A program made the position numbers and the translations under genes. The notes under the pieces are model-generated. The model ran no database searches, was not told the DNA's origin, and was given only the letters and a program-made list of their open reading frames with translations. 64,000 nt of DNA from Heliobacteriaceae bacterium (GTDB lineage Bacteria; Bacillota; Desulfitobacteriia; Heliobacteriales; Heliobacteriaceae), in NCBI GenBank assembly GCA_028707535.1, contig JAQWAU010000002.1, forward strand, positions 62,001 to 126,000, in the 5' to 3' direction. Below are positions 1 to 8,645 of the stretch, piece after piece (position 1 is the first letter of the stretch; every line of letters begins with the position of its first letter).

Positions 1-180
1 GTTTTTTTTACTTCCCAGACGGAATACGCCTTTTTAAGCAGTAGTTTGGTCAAAGAAGTGGCTTCTTTAGGCGGGGATGTTTATCATTTCTTACCGGCTG
101 CGGTATTGGCGCAAATGCAGATAAAGTATGGCGCTTCTGGATCGGGTGAAAGGGCTGTTTCCAAAAAAGGAGGAGAATAA
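1..180 (+). CDS. coaD: phosphopantetheine adenylyltransferase, C-terminal part
   Basis: Reading frame 1 is open from the window edge to TAA at 178-180 and gives the last 59 residues of a protein. The pieces EYAFLSSSLVKEVA and GGDVYHFLPAAV match the conserved C-terminal region of bacterial CoaD, which joins ATP and 4'-phosphopantetheine to make dephospho-CoA. The start lies outside the window. Its stop overlaps the next start by one base, so the two genes are translationally coupled. Downstream DUF177 and rpmF genes are usual coaD neighbours in Clostridia. Confidence 0.88.
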   Translation, partial: VFFTSQTEYAFLSSSLVKEVASLGGDVYHFLPAAVLAQMQIKYGASGSGERAVSKKGGE

Positions 181-698
181 TGGAACGAGCGCTGGCTTTG
201 GAAGGAAATGACCTGCGTGGCGGGGAAGGCAAAGTCAATGTGCTGCGGTTGCTTGACGAGATTGAAGAGTTGATCGAATCGGCAGCCCGCATTCCGATGA
301 CTGGCAAAATATTGATTGATGACGATTTGTTGCTGGATTACCTGGACCGGATTCGGACCGGTTTACCGGAAGAATTAAGGCAGGCTAAATGGCTGACGAA
401 AGAGCGGCAACGGGTAATCCAGGAAGCCGAAGGGGAAGCTAAGCGAATGATCGAGGAAACCAAAGCTTATGTGGCGAAGATGGCTGGTGAAACGGAAATT
501 TGCCGGGAGGCCCGGTTACAGGCGGAAGAGATTGTTGCTCAATCGAAGCGGGAGGCTACGGAATTGAAGGCCGGGGCTTGCGAATATGCTGACGATATAT
601 TGCGGCAACTGGAACATACTTTAGGCCGGACAGTGAATTCGGTGCGCAAAGGTCGCGAAGAACTACAGAACCAACAGGAACGGGCGATTTTAGATTGA
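180..698 (+). CDS. coiled-coil protein of the coaD-ylbJ locus (ATPase-like)
   Basis: A 172-residue soluble protein with no signal peptide. From about residue 75 it is a long charged helix rich in Glu, Lys, Arg and Ala, like the stalk subunits of rotary ATPases or DivIVA-type coiled coils. The segment GKILIDDDLLLDYLDRIR is typical of short clostridial proteins found after coaD, often auto-annotated as ATPase or ATP synthase subunit B; that name is not supported by any ATP site here. ATG at 180 follows AAGGAGGAG at 167-175 and overlaps the coaD stop. A GTG at 240 is a possible alternative start. Function unknown. Confidence 0.8.
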   Translation: MERALALEGNDLRGGEGKVNVLRLLDEIEELIESAARIPMTGKILIDDDLLLDYLDRIRTGLPEELRQAKWLTKERQRVIQEAEGEAKRMIEETKAYVAKMAGETEICREARLQAEEIVAQSKREATELKAGACEYADDILRQLEHTLGRTVNSVRKGREELQNQQERAILD

Positions 699-737
699 GC
701 CACAGGGGAATACATATTTAAGATTAACTAAAATGTC

Positions 738-770
738 AAAAAGGGGAGCCTGGGGTGCTTTCCTTTTTTT
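738..770. terminator. probable bidirectional terminator
   Basis: AAAGGGGAGC (740-749) can pair with GCTTTCCTTT (757-766), using two G-U pairs, followed by a T run to 770. It lies between converging genes, so it may serve both strands. Confidence 0.6.
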
Positions 771-775
771 CTGGG

Positions 776-1939
776 TTACCCTCGGTTGCGGCGGAACAGA
801 CCGGGTAACAAAAATAAGCCGCCACAAACAAGGTAGATGGTACCGCTAAGGCCTGGCCAGGCCGGCCAAAGGTTAAAGGCTTTACCGGCCAATACGCTGC
901 TGACAGGTAAATTAAGCGGTTGGAGGGTGAGGAAAACGGCTAAAAAAGCAACGGCAAAAAAGCCTTGCAGCACCCGGGCCAGCAAGTAGCGGCCCAGCCG
1001 CACACCAGATCCGGCTAAAAACGCCGCTACCTGGGCTTGAATCGACAAACCGCTCCAGGCGAGGATAAAGGCACAGGCCAAGAGGCGTTCCACTAAGGGG
1101 GCCGGGGCCAGGGCCAGTTGTTGGCACCCGATTGTCATCTCCAGCAGGCCGGCAGTCAAAGCGGGGGCGAGTTCCGGACCGAAGCCAAAAAGCGGCAATA
1201 AGCAGGCCAGGGTTTTAATTACCGGGAGCAGGACTCCACTGGCGCTCAAGAGGCGAAAAATAACGGAAAAAAACATTAGATAACCGCCAATGGTAAGCAG
1301 ATTGCGCATTCCCTTGAAGACGGCAAGACCGAGAACTTCTCCGGGGGGTGGCGACTGTTGCCGGAAGTGGCGCCACTCCCGGGAGAATTTTTGCCGGGTG
1401 GCTGGCCAGAAAACCGGCCTTTTGGCGGGTTGGTGACCGGTGTGGGCGTAGATTAAACCGACCGCGAGATTGGCGGCATAATGGGAGATGGCTAAAAGGG
1501 CGCCAATTTCCGGTTGGCCGAACAGGCCGGCCCCAACAGCCCCCAACATAAACAAAGGACTGGCGTTGTTTGTAAACGGGACTAAACGTTCCCCTTCGGC
1601 CCGGGTCAAAGCGCCTTCCTGGATTAACCGGGCGGTTAGAATAGCGCCGATCGGAAAGCCGGTGGTAAACCCGATTACCACCACCAGGCCGGCAGGGCCG
1701 GGTAGTCGGAACAAGGGCTGCATCAACGGTTCCAGCAAAATGCCGAGCAGTCTGGGAATCCCTAGCCCGACGATAATTTCTACCACAACCATAAATGGAA
1801 ACAAGGCGGGCAAAGCAACGGTAAACCAGAGGTTGAGACCTTCCTGGGCGCCTTCGAGGGAGGTGGCGGGGTAATAAATCATTAATGGGGTTAAAATGAG
1901 CAAAAAAGCAAACAAAAACCAGGAGGAGCTTTTACCCAT
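776..1939 (-). CDS. ylbJ: sporulation integral membrane protein YlbJ
   Basis: A 387-residue polytopic membrane protein with about eight hydrophobic segments and the nucleoside-recognition-type motifs FTTGFPIGAILTARL and FTNNASPLFMLGAVGAG, which are hallmarks of the YlbJ/SpoIIM-like spore membrane family. In Bacillus subtilis ylbJ is a sigma-E gene needed for spore formation. It is transcribed opposite to its neighbours, as often seen beside coaD and the DUF177-rpmF pair. ATG at 1939 has GAGGAA about 11 bases upstream. Its presence argues that the organism sporulates. Confidence 0.9.
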   Translation of the reverse strand: MGKSSSWFLFAFLLILTPLMIYYPATSLEGAQEGLNLWFTVALPALFPFMVVVEIIVGLGIPRLLGILLEPLMQPLFRLPGPAGLVVVIGFTTGFPIGAILTARLIQEGALTRAEGERLVPFTNNASPLFMLGAVGAGLFGQPEIGALLAISHYAANLAVGLIYAHTGHQPAKRPVFWPATRQKFSREWRHFRQQSPPPGEVLGLAVFKGMRNLLTIGGYLMFFSVIFRLLSASGVLLPVIKTLACLLPLFGFGPELAPALTAGLLEMTIGCQQLALAPAPLVERLLACAFILAWSGLSIQAQVAAFLAGSGVRLGRYLLARVLQGFFAVAFLAVFLTLQPLNLPVSSVLAGKAFNLWPAWPGLSGTIYLVCGGLFLLPGLFRRNRG

Positions 1940-1969
1940 CTGCCCTGTTCCTCTCTTTCCTCGTGGTCG

Positions 1970-1998
1970 TTGACATGTTTATACAGGCTTTATATAAT
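1970..1998 (+). promoter_or_regulatory. sigma-A promoter for yceD-rpmF
   Basis: TTGACA at 1970-1975, a 17-base spacer and TATAAT at 1993-1998: a perfect consensus housekeeping promoter. Transcription should begin near 2005, which makes a TTG at 2008 unlikely as the start of the next gene and supports GTG 2032. Confidence 0.9.
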
Positions 1999-2031
1999 GA
2001 AAGTTAGTTGTTTTCCAAAGAGGTGAACCCG

Positions 2032-2586
2032 GTGAAACTTGACAGGCAGTGGTTGCAAAAGGTGCGGGATAGTGGTCAGACCTTGCCCTGGACAGGGCAA
2101 TGGCTGGATAAATTGGCCTTGGGTTCCGGTTTGTCACTGGCCGGGCCGGTCACCGCAAATGGTCTGGTTTCCCCGGAGCAGGCCGATTTCCGGATCCGGG
2201 GCCAGCTGGCGGTTTTACTGCAGGCTGTTTGCGACCGTTGTTTGCAGCCCACTGATGTGCCTTTGCAGATTGCTGTTGATGTTTTGTTTACTTCCGCCCG
2301 GGCAGGTAATGTGGCAGGTGACGGCGGGGATGATGCCCTTGGTGATCCTGTCACTACCAACTATCTAATTGCCAGTGACGGTTCGATAGATTTAACCCCG
2401 GCACTGCATGATGCTTTAATCCTCGGGCTGCCGATGAAGGTCCTCTGTCAGGAAAACTGTCCCGGGCTGTGTCCGCGTTGCGGCGCCAGCCTTGCGGCTG
2501 GGCCGTGCGGGTGCCGGGAAGAGGAAGTAGATCCCCGTCTGGCTCCTCTCCAGGCTTTATTGGCCAAAAGTAAGGGGCCGTTTTAG
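2032..2586 (+). CDS. yceD: DUF177 / YceD-family protein
   Basis: A 185-residue member of the YceD/DUF177 family, which is almost always encoded directly before rpmF. The family has roles in 23S rRNA metabolism in some organisms; the exact role here is inferred from position. Cysteines occur as CDRC near the middle and as a C-terminal cluster (CQENCPGLCPRC then CGC), suggesting a zinc site. The frame is open from TTG 2008, but GTG 2032 is chosen because AAAGAGGTG (2018-2025) precedes it at proper spacing and the promoter's start site is near 2005. Confidence 0.88.
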   Translation: MKLDRQWLQKVRDSGQTLPWTGQWLDKLALGSGLSLAGPVTANGLVSPEQADFRIRGQLAVLLQAVCDRCLQPTDVPLQIAVDVLFTSARAGNVAGDGGDDALGDPVTTNYLIASDGSIDLTPALHDALILGLPMKVLCQENCPGLCPRCGASLAAGPCGCREEEVDPRLAPLQALLAKSKGPF

Positions 2587-2605
2587 GAAAAAGGAGGTGT
2601 AGGTT

Positions 2606-2794
2606 GTGGGTGTACCACAGCACCGGCGGTCCAAGTCGCGTAATCGTCAACGCCGGGCGATGCAAAAGTTAGCGCCAGTTACTATTAGCGCCTGTCCCCA
2701 ATGTCAGGAACTCAAAATGCCCCACCATGTTTGCCCTAGTTGTGGCTATTACCAGGGCCGGGAGGTAATAAAACAAGAGAAAGCGGCGAAATAA
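2606..2794 (+). CDS. rpmF: 50S ribosomal protein L32
   Basis: A 62-residue basic protein beginning GVPQHRRSKSRNRQRR, the classic L32 N-terminus, followed by the zinc-ribbon pairs CPQC and CPSC, so this is the zinc-binding form. GTG start with AAAAAGGAGGTG (2589-2599) seven bases upstream. Co-transcribed with yceD, 19 bases after its stop. Confidence 0.96.
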   Translation: MGVPQHRRSKSRNRQRRAMQKLAPVTISACPQCQELKMPHHVCPSCGYYQGREVIKQEKAAK

Positions 2795-2803
2795 AATTAT
2801 CGG

Positions 2804-2832
2804 AAAGAAGGCCTTCAGGGCCTTTTTCTTTT
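2804..2832 (+). terminator. rho-independent terminator after rpmF
   Basis: AAGGCC (2808-2813), loop TTCAG, GGCCTT (2819-2824), then a T-rich tail TTTCTTTT. Confidence 0.85.
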
Positions 2833-2886
2833 GCCGGCTTGGTGATAAAATAGGAAAATAAAAGTAAAAAATGGTAAACAAGGGGC

Positions 2887-2915
2887 TTGCGGAGCAAGGT
2901 TTTTATCGGTATACT
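2887..2915 (+). promoter_or_regulatory. promoter of the fapR-fab operon
   Basis: TTGCGG (2887-2892), 17-base spacer, TATACT (2910-2915). The predicted start site near 2922 falls directly before the FapR-like box. Confidence 0.65.
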
Positions 2916-2923
2916 ATGATTTG

Positions 2924-2940
2924 TTAGTAGGTGCTATGAA
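2924..2940 (+). promoter_or_regulatory. candidate FapR operator
   Basis: TTAGTAGGTGCTATGAA resembles the FapR box: half-site TTAGTA, a 5-base centre, then an imperfect inverse half-site (TATGAA in place of TACTAA). It sits at the predicted transcription start of the gene encoding FapR itself, the position where FapR blocks transcription in Bacillus subtilis. The assignment rests on sequence resemblance and location. Confidence 0.6.
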
Positions 2941-2976
2941 TTATGGTGGGATTATGGCGGGTGAGGTGAGGGTGCG

Positions 2977-3546
2977 GTGGCGCGGCGAAAAAAGCAAGCG
3001 CGCCAGGCAGAACTGGAGAAACTGCTGGAAGAGAATTTGTTTCAGACGGATAGTGAATTGGCCCACCGCCTGGGGGTCAGCATCCAGACAATCCGGCTTG
3101 ACCGGCAGGAGATCGGGATTCCCGAACTGCGCCAGCGGACGAAACAAGTTGCTGCCGAACGGTTGCGAGAAGTACGTAGCTTAAGTGGGGGCGAAATTGT
3201 CGGGGAATTGACCGGTTTAGTATTGGGCAAGGAGGGGTCATCCCGGCTACGGATTACGGAAGGCATGCTTTTGCGGCACCAAGGAATTTTGCGGGGCCAC
3301 CACCTTTTTGCCCAGGCCAATTCGTTGGCGGTAGCGATTATTGATGCTCCGGTGGTCTTGACCGGGTTGGCCCGGGTGCGTTTCCGGCGACCGGTAATCG
3401 CGGGAGAAGTAGTGACGGCAATGGCCAAGGTGGTCCGGGTTGTTGGTGTCCGGCACATTATTCGCGTGGTGAGCAATGTTGATGAAGAGCGTGTATTTTC
3501 CGGTAAATTCTATGTAGTTGCCCGTAACAAGGCTTCCCGGCGCTAA
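2977..3546 (+). CDS. fapR: transcription factor FapR, lipid synthesis repressor
   Basis: A 189-residue protein with an N-terminal DeoR-like helix-turn-helix (ENLFQTDSELAHRLGVSIQTIRLDR, about residues 19-43) joined to a C-terminal hotdog-fold domain ending in HIIRVVSNVDEERVFSGKFYVV. In Bacillus FapR represses plsX-fab genes and is released by malonyl-CoA, so lipid output follows precursor supply. It heads the operon whose genes are its expected targets. GTG 2977 is used; the upstream sequence GGTGAGGTGAGGG supplies the ribosome site. Confidence 0.93.
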   Translation: MARRKKQARQAELEKLLEENLFQTDSELAHRLGVSIQTIRLDRQEIGIPELRQRTKQVAAERLREVRSLSGGEIVGELTGLVLGKEGSSRLRITEGMLLRHQGILRGHHLFAQANSLAVAIIDAPVVLTGLARVRFRRPVIAGEVVTAMAKVVRVVGVRHIIRVVSNVDEERVFSGKFYVVARNKASRR

Positions 3547-3559
3547 GGGGGATAATTGT

Positions 3560-4573
3560 TTGCAGATCGCACTGGATGCCATGGGGGGGGACCATGCGCC
3601 TGAAGAAGTTGTTATGGGAGCGATCCAAGCGGTGGAAGAAACGGACCTGAGGGTGTTGTTGGTTGGTTGCCCGGAGGCAATTGAGCCTTTGCTTTCTGGA
3701 ATCAAGCCTTCAATCCGGGCTTGTTTGGCGATTGTACCTGCCACCGAAGTGATTGGCATGGATGAGCTTCCCGCCAATGCCGTGCGCAAGAAGAAAGATG
3801 CTTCCATCGTTGTAGCGACAAGGATGGTTAAAGAAGGTAAGGCCCAAGCGGTTGTTTCCGCCGGTTCTACCGGTGCCCAAATGGCTGCCGCTTTGATTGG
3901 GTTAGGCCGCATTACCGGTATTGACCGCCCGGCGATTGGCACGGTGCTGCCAACTTTGGCCGGGGGAAAACTTTTACTGGATGTGGGGGCGAATGCGGAG
4001 GCCAAACCGAAAAACCTGTATCAATTTGCCTTGATGGGTAGCGTCTATGCGGAAAAAGTGCTGGATATTCACCGCCCCCGGGTAGGGTTGTTGAACATCG
4101 GTGAAGAGGAGAACAAAGGGAATGAACTGGTGTTGGCGGCGTATAAACTGCTAAAAAACGCACCGGTAAACTTTATCGGTAATGTTGAGGGGCGGGATGT
4201 GTTTAGCGGCCAAATAGACGTGATTGTTTGTGACGGGTTTGTCGGCAATGTCGTGTTAAAGTTCGGCGAAGGCCTGGTAGGGGCTTTAAAAACGATGATC
4301 CAGGAAGAACTTAAAAACAGTCGTCTGGCCAAATTGGGCGCTATAATTGCCCTACCGGCATTAAGGGGGATGGGCCGGCGGCTGGACCATACGGAATATG
4401 GCGGGGCACCGCTTTTAGGGGTCAATGGGGTATCGATAATTTGTCACGGTTCTTCCGGGTCAAAGGCAATAAAAAACGCGTTGTTTGTCGCCCGGCAATG
4501 TATTGAGGAGGGCTTTATCACCGCTATTCAGCGACATTTTCCAGAAAGGGATCAGGTCAAACATGGTGAGTAG
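3560..4573 (+). CDS. plsX: phosphate acyltransferase PlsX
   Basis: A 337-residue soluble enzyme that converts acyl-ACP and phosphate to acyl-phosphate, the acyl donor for PlsY in phosphatidic acid synthesis. The start IALDAMGGDHAPEEVV and the motifs AGSTGAQMAAAL and DGFVGNVVLKFGEG are diagnostic. TTG 3560 is chosen: it is preceded by TAAGGGGGAT nine bases away and lies just after the fapR stop; the frame extends further upstream inside fapR but without family similarity. Confidence 0.95.
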   Translation: MQIALDAMGGDHAPEEVVMGAIQAVEETDLRVLLVGCPEAIEPLLSGIKPSIRACLAIVPATEVIGMDELPANAVRKKKDASIVVATRMVKEGKAQAVVSAGSTGAQMAAALIGLGRITGIDRPAIGTVLPTLAGGKLLLDVGANAEAKPKNLYQFALMGSVYAEKVLDIHRPRVGLLNIGEEENKGNELVLAAYKLLKNAPVNFIGNVEGRDVFSGQIDVIVCDGFVGNVVLKFGEGLVGALKTMIQEELKNSRLAKLGAIIALPALRGMGRRLDHTEYGGAPLLGVNGVSIICHGSSGSKAIKNALFVARQCIEEGFITAIQRHFPERDQVKHGE

Positions 4574-5576
4574 GTTACGGCCGGTAGGCTTTTGGGGCAC
4601 CGGTTCCTATCTTCCGGAAAAAGTTTTATCGAACCGGGAACTGGAGACCATAGTCAATACCAGTGACGAGTGGATTATCAACCGTACCGGCATTCGGGAA
4701 CGAAGGCAGGCGGCGGTAGATCAGGCCACTAGTGATCTGGCGGTGGCGGCCGGCCGGCAGGCTTTAGCCATGGCCGGGGTCGCTGCTGAAGATGTGGACT
4801 TAGTGATTGTGGCCACCTGCACACCGGATGCAGTCCTGCCGGCAACCGCCTGTGTCGTTGCCCACCGGCTGGGGGCGGTAAAAGCGGCTGCATTTGACCT
4901 GGCGGCGGCATGTACGGGATTTGTTTACGGAACAGCGGTTGGGGCGCAGTTTGTTGCTACCGGGGTTTACGATAAAGTTTTGGTCATTGGGGCCGAGGTC
5001 CTGACCCGGGTGGTCGACTATACGGACCGGAATACTTGTGTTTTGTTTGGGGATGGCGCCGGAGCGGCCTTATTAGGCCCTGTTGCCGGAGATGGCGGGA
5101 TTAAGGCCGTATATTTGCGGGCAGACGGCGCCGGTGATCACTTGTTGCAAATACCTGCCGGCGGTTCCCGGCTACCGGCAGATCATACTACTGTCGAGCA
5201 GCGGTTGCATTTTTTGCAAATGAATGGCCGGGAAGTTTTCCGGTTTGCGGTTAAAATTATGGCGGAGGCAGCACGGCAGGTGGCTTTCCAGGCTGGTTGG
5301 CAACAGACGGATATTCAATTTCTGGTTCCCCACCAGGCCAATCAGCGCATTATCGATGCCGCGATCCGGAAGTTGGGGATCAACCGGGAACAGGTGGTGA
5401 TCAATCTCGAACGGTATGGTAACATATCGGCTGCTTCGGTACCGGTAGCTTTAGATGAAGCGGTACGGGCAGGCCGGATTCGGGAGGGTGACCGGGTTGT
5501 ACTTGTGGGCTTCGGTTCCGGGTTGACTTGGGGCAGTTTGGCCTTGCAATGGGCAGGGTCACCACTATATTCTTAA
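4563..5576 (+). CDS. fabH: beta-ketoacyl-ACP synthase III
   Basis: A 337-residue condensing enzyme that starts fatty acid synthesis by joining acyl-CoA to malonyl-ACP. The catalytic triad is visible: Cys117 in AAACTGFVYG, His257 in VPHQANQRIID and Asn287 in YGNISAAS. ATG 4563 overlaps the end of plsX by 11 bases and is preceded by AGAAAGGGATCAGG. The frame is open upstream into plsX, but similarity begins at RPVGFWGTGSYLPE. Confidence 0.95.
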   Translation: MVSRLRPVGFWGTGSYLPEKVLSNRELETIVNTSDEWIINRTGIRERRQAAVDQATSDLAVAAGRQALAMAGVAAEDVDLVIVATCTPDAVLPATACVVAHRLGAVKAAAFDLAAACTGFVYGTAVGAQFVATGVYDKVLVIGAEVLTRVVDYTDRNTCVLFGDGAGAALLGPVAGDGGIKAVYLRADGAGDHLLQIPAGGSRLPADHTTVEQRLHFLQMNGREVFRFAVKIMAEAARQVAFQAGWQQTDIQFLVPHQANQRIIDAAIRKLGINREQVVINLERYGNISAASVPVALDEAVRAGRIREGDRVVLVGFGSGLTWGSLALQWAGSPLYS

Positions 5577-5628
5577 AGAAGAATTTTCTACACGGGCGAT
5601 CGGCCCGGCGTTGGCAAGGAGGATGCCG

Positions 5629-6573
5629 GTGAGAACGGTGATATGCGAACGCTTAGGAATTCAGTATCCAGTTTTACAGGGTGGAATGGCTTGGGTGGCT
5701 ACGGCGGAGCTTGCCGCTGCTGTTTCGGAGGCCGGGGGATTAGGGATTGTCGGCAGCGGGCAAGCACCGGCGGCCTGGTTGGAAAAAGAAATTATCAAGA
5801 TTAAGGCCCGTACTGCTAAACCATATGGGGTAAACGTGATGCTCATGTCCCCACATGTTGAGGAAATAATTAATGTTATTATTAACCATAAAGTGCCGGT
5901 AATTACTACGGGGGCCGGCAACCCCGGGAAATACATTCCCTGCCTGAAAGAAGTCGGGACCAGGGTGATTCCCGTAGTGTCCTCGGTTGCCCTGGCGCAA
6001 AGACTGGAAAAATCCGGGATTGATGCGGTGATTGCCGAAGGAATGGAATCAGGTGGCCATGTTGGGGAATTAACAACGATGGCTTTGGTGCCCCAGATTG
6101 TTGACGCGGTAAAAGTACCGGTAATCGCGGCTGGCGGGATCGCCGACGGCAGGCAGTTTGCCGCCGCCTTAATGCTGGGGGCGCAAGGGGTGCAGATGGG
6201 CACCCGGTTTATGTGTGCCACGGAATGTACGGTGCATCCGAATGTAAAAAACATGGTGCTCAAGGCCCGGGATCGGGACACTGTAGTTACCGGCCGCCCG
6301 ACCGGCCATCCGGTTAGGGTGTTGAAGAACAAGCTGACCCGCTATTTTGACGAACTGGAAAGGCATGCCGCCCCGGCTGCGGAGTTCGAAGCCTTTGGGG
6401 TAGGTAAGTTGTCCCTGGCGATGGCGGAAGGCGATATTGAAAATGGTTCGGTTATGGCCGGGCAAGTAGCTTCAATGGTTACCCGGGAGCAGCCGGCGGC
6501 TGAAATCATTCTGGAGTTGATCAAAGAAGCCAAAGCAACCCTCAAGTCAGCAGGTAAATTTGCAGCGGAGTAA
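5629..6573 (+). CDS. fabK: enoyl-ACP reductase II (FMN-dependent)
   Basis: A 314-residue TIM-barrel flavoprotein of the FabK/nitronate monooxygenase superfamily that reduces trans-2-enoyl-ACP in the last step of each elongation cycle. Seen are the N-terminal IQYPVLQGGMAW, the catalytic-His motif SGGHVGEL and the FMN-phosphate segments IAAGGIADG and GAQGVQMGTRF. GTG 5629 is chosen because AAGGAGG (5616-5622) lies six bases upstream; ATG 5623 would abut the ribosome site. No FabI is encoded here. A related gene lies at 8646. Confidence 0.92.
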   Translation: MRTVICERLGIQYPVLQGGMAWVATAELAAAVSEAGGLGIVGSGQAPAAWLEKEIIKIKARTAKPYGVNVMLMSPHVEEIINVIINHKVPVITTGAGNPGKYIPCLKEVGTRVIPVVSSVALAQRLEKSGIDAVIAEGMESGGHVGELTTMALVPQIVDAVKVPVIAAGGIADGRQFAAALMLGAQGVQMGTRFMCATECTVHPNVKNMVLKARDRDTVVTGRPTGHPVRVLKNKLTRYFDELERHAAPAAEFEAFGVGKLSLAMAEGDIENGSVMAGQVASMVTREQPAAEIILELIKEAKATLKSAGKFAAE

Positions 6574-6583
6574 GGAGGAAAAA

Positions 6584-7513
6584 ATGGTACCAACAGCATT
6601 TCTGTTTCCGGGTCAAGGGTCACAGCAGGTCGGAATGGGTGCCGATCTGTACCGGGAGTATGCTGAAGCAAGGGATGTCTTTGCGGAAGCGGATGAGACC
6701 TTAGGGTTTTCCCTTAGCCGTTTATGTTTCGAAGGCCCTGAGGAGGAACTCCGGTTAACGGCTAACACGCAACCGGCCCTGTTGGCAGTGTCTGTCGCGG
6801 TTTACCGGGTACTTGCCGGCCGCGGTTTCCGGCCTGATTGGGTCGCCGGGCACAGCTTGGGAGAGTATTCAGCCTTGGTTGCCGCTGGATCCTTGACGTT
6901 GGCGGAAGGGATTTCCCTTGTTCGCCAACGGGGGATTTTTATGCAGGAAGCCGTCCCGGCTGGCCTAGGGGCAATGGCGGCGGTGATGGGTTTACCGGCA
7001 GCCGTGGTTGCTGATGTTTGCCGCCAGGCAAGTGCTTCAGGGGTGGTGGAACCGGCGAACTATAACGGGGCTAACCAGGTGGTGATTGCCGGGGAGGCAG
7101 CGGCGGTGGAACGGGCGGTGGCTTTGGCCCGGGAAGCAGGGGCCAGAAAATCGATGCTGTTAAACGTCAGCGCTCCTTTTCATTGTTCCCTGATGCAGCC
7201 GGCAGCCCGGCGGATGGCAGTTTTACTCAACGAAGCCCGGATCATGAATCCGGTGGTACCTTTGGTGGCCAATGCGACGGCAGTACCGGTCCGGGATGCC
7301 GGGGCGGTGCGCCGGAACTTGATCTTACAGGTGGATCACCCGGTGCGGTGGGAAGAGGCCATGCAATACTTGGGGTCAGCCGGGGTTACCCGGTTCTGGG
7401 AAGTCGGCCCGGGTAAAGTGTTGTCCGGACTGATTCGGAGAATTGTTCCCGGCTGCCAAGCTACCGCGATTGGTGACGTGGGATCCATCCAAAAGTTGCT
7501 TGCATCTTCGTAG
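6584..7513 (+). CDS. fabD: malonyl-CoA:ACP transacylase
   Basis: A 309-residue acyltransferase that loads malonate onto [13 protein letters not shown] near the N-terminus and the nucleophile motif [10 protein letters not shown] (Ser91) are clear, with the partner His in [13 protein letters not shown] 6584 follows TAAGGAGGAAAA, which includes the fabK stop. Tight spacing to fabK and fabG shows one transcript. Confidence 0.95.
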   Translation: MVPTAFLFPGQGSQQVGMGADLYREYAEARDVFAEADETLGFSLSRLCFEGPEEELRLTANTQPALLAVSVAVYRVLAGRGFRPDWVAGHSLGEYSALVAAGSLTLAEGISLVRQRGIFMQEAVPAGLGAMAAVMGLPAAVVADVCRQASASGVVEPANYNGANQVVIAGEAAAVERAVALAREAGARKSMLLNVSAPFHCSLMQPAARRMAVLLNEARIMNPVVPLVANATAVPVRDAGAVRRNLILQVDHPVRWEEAMQYLGSAGVTRFWEVGPGKVLSGLIRRIVPGCQATAIGDVGSIQKLLASS

Positions 7514-7526
7514 GAGAGTGGCTAAA

Positions 7527-8273
7527 ATGAGTTTAGATTTCCGGACGGCGCTGGTTACCGGCGGGTCCCGAGGAATTGGCCGGGCGATTGCGCTGGATTT
7601 GGCCAAAGAAGGCTATGCTGTGGCGGTAAATTATGCCGGCAGTGAGGCCAAGGCAAAATCAGTTGTGGAAACGATTATTTCCCAAGGGGGCCGGGCAATT
7701 GCGGTGCAGGCGGATGTAGCGCAGGCGAACCGGGTCGACGCCCTGGTACAGCAGGTGCTGGCCGAGTTTGGCCGGTTGGATGTATTGGTGAATAATGCCG
7801 GAATAACCCGGGATAACCTGATCATGCGGCTGAAGGAGGAGGACTGGGACCTTGTCCTGGACACCAACTTGAAGGGCGTTTACCTTTGCTGCCAGGCGGC
7901 GGCAAAGGTAATGGTCAAACAGCGGTATGGCCGGATCATCAATGTATCTTCGATTATCGGGCAACAGGGTAATGTGGGGCAAGCCAATTATGCCGCCGCT
8001 AAAGCGGGAGTGGTCGGTTTGACCAAAACTTTAGCGCGGGAACTCGCCACGCGCAATATTACCGTCAATGCGGTTGCTCCGGGGTATATTCAGACGGATA
8101 TGACCGCCGGTCTGCCGGCGGCAAGGCGCGAAGATTTTCTCAAGGCCATACCGTTGGGGCGCCTGGGTCAACCTGAGGATGTGGCAAAAGTGGTAGTTTT
8201 TTTGGCGTCCCCAGGGGCTGATTATATTACGGGACAGACGATCAACGTCGATGGCGGCATGGTAATGCGCTAA
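7527..8273 (+). CDS. fabG: 3-oxoacyl-ACP reductase
   Basis: A 248-residue short-chain dehydrogenase that uses NADPH to reduce beta-ketoacyl-ACP. The Rossmann motif [12 protein letters not shown], the active Ser in NVSSIIG and Tyr155-Lys159 in ANYAAAKAG are present, and the C-terminus INVDGGMVM is typical of FabG. ATG 7527 has TAGGAGAG upstream; an in-frame upstream extension into fabD is spurious. Confidence 0.95.
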   Translation: MSLDFRTALVTGGSRGIGRAIALDLAKEGYAVAVNYAGSEAKAKSVVETIISQGGRAIAVQADVAQANRVDALVQQVLAEFGRLDVLVNNAGITRDNLIMRLKEEDWDLVLDTNLKGVYLCCQAAAKVMVKQRYGRIINVSSIIGQQGNVGQANYAAAKAGVVGLTKTLARELATRNITVNAVAPGYIQTDMTAGLPAARREDFLKAIPLGRLGQPEDVAKVVVFLASPGADYITGQTINVDGGMVMR

Positions 8274-8298
8274 TGGATTATTTTAGGAGGTAAATGAG

Positions 8299-8529
8299 AT
8301 GTCAGATGTTTTCGAGAAAGTCAAAGCCATTGTCGTAGAACAACTGGGGGTCGATGCGGATGAAGTTTTACTGGAGACTTCATTTGAAGATTTGAACGCC
8401 GACTCGTTAGATATCGTGGAGTTGGTTATGGCTTTGGAAGAAGAGTTTGATCTGGAAATTCCGGATGAAGATGCGGAAAAAATCCGGAATATTGGGGCAG
8501 CCGTAGATTACATCAAGGCTAATCAGTAG
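8299..8529 (+). CDS. acpP: acyl carrier protein
   Basis: A 76-residue acidic four-helix protein with the phosphopantetheine attachment Ser36 in the NADSLDIVE motif. It carries all intermediates of the pathway encoded around it. ATG 8299 is preceded by TTAGGAGGTAAATG. The strong ribosome site fits the high demand for ACP. Confidence 0.97.
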   Translation: MSDVFEKVKAIVVEQLGVDADEVLLETSFEDLNADSLDIVELVMALEEEFDLEIPDEDAEKIRNIGAAVDYIKANQ

Positions 8530-8560
8530 CTTTCCGACGTTTTTTCGGGAACGACCTTAC

Positions 8561-8588
8561 GGAAGTCTCGTAGAAATACGGGGCTTCC
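8561..8588 (+). other. 12-bp hairpin with GAAA loop between acpP and fabK2
   Basis: Bases 8561-8572 pair with 8577-8588 (10 Watson-Crick and 2 G-U pairs) around a GAAA tetraloop. Only TTCCTTAA follows, so it is a poor terminator. It may instead stabilise the acpP part of the mRNA or partly attenuate the genes downstream. Confidence 0.7.
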
Positions 8589-8645
8589 TTCCTTAAGACG
8601 ACGGAATTATGGGCCATACCTAAACACGCCATGGGGGAGTAATAC

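Noticed and set aside
1488-1874. 128-residue plus-strand frame opposite ylbJ
   Set aside because: Its composition (Pro, Thr, Asn, Arg) is that of an antisense shadow of a membrane protein gene.
2008-2031. TTG 2008 as the yceD start
   Set aside because: The consensus promoter puts transcription start near 2005, leaving no leader or ribosome site; GTG 2032 has AAAGAGGTG at good spacing.
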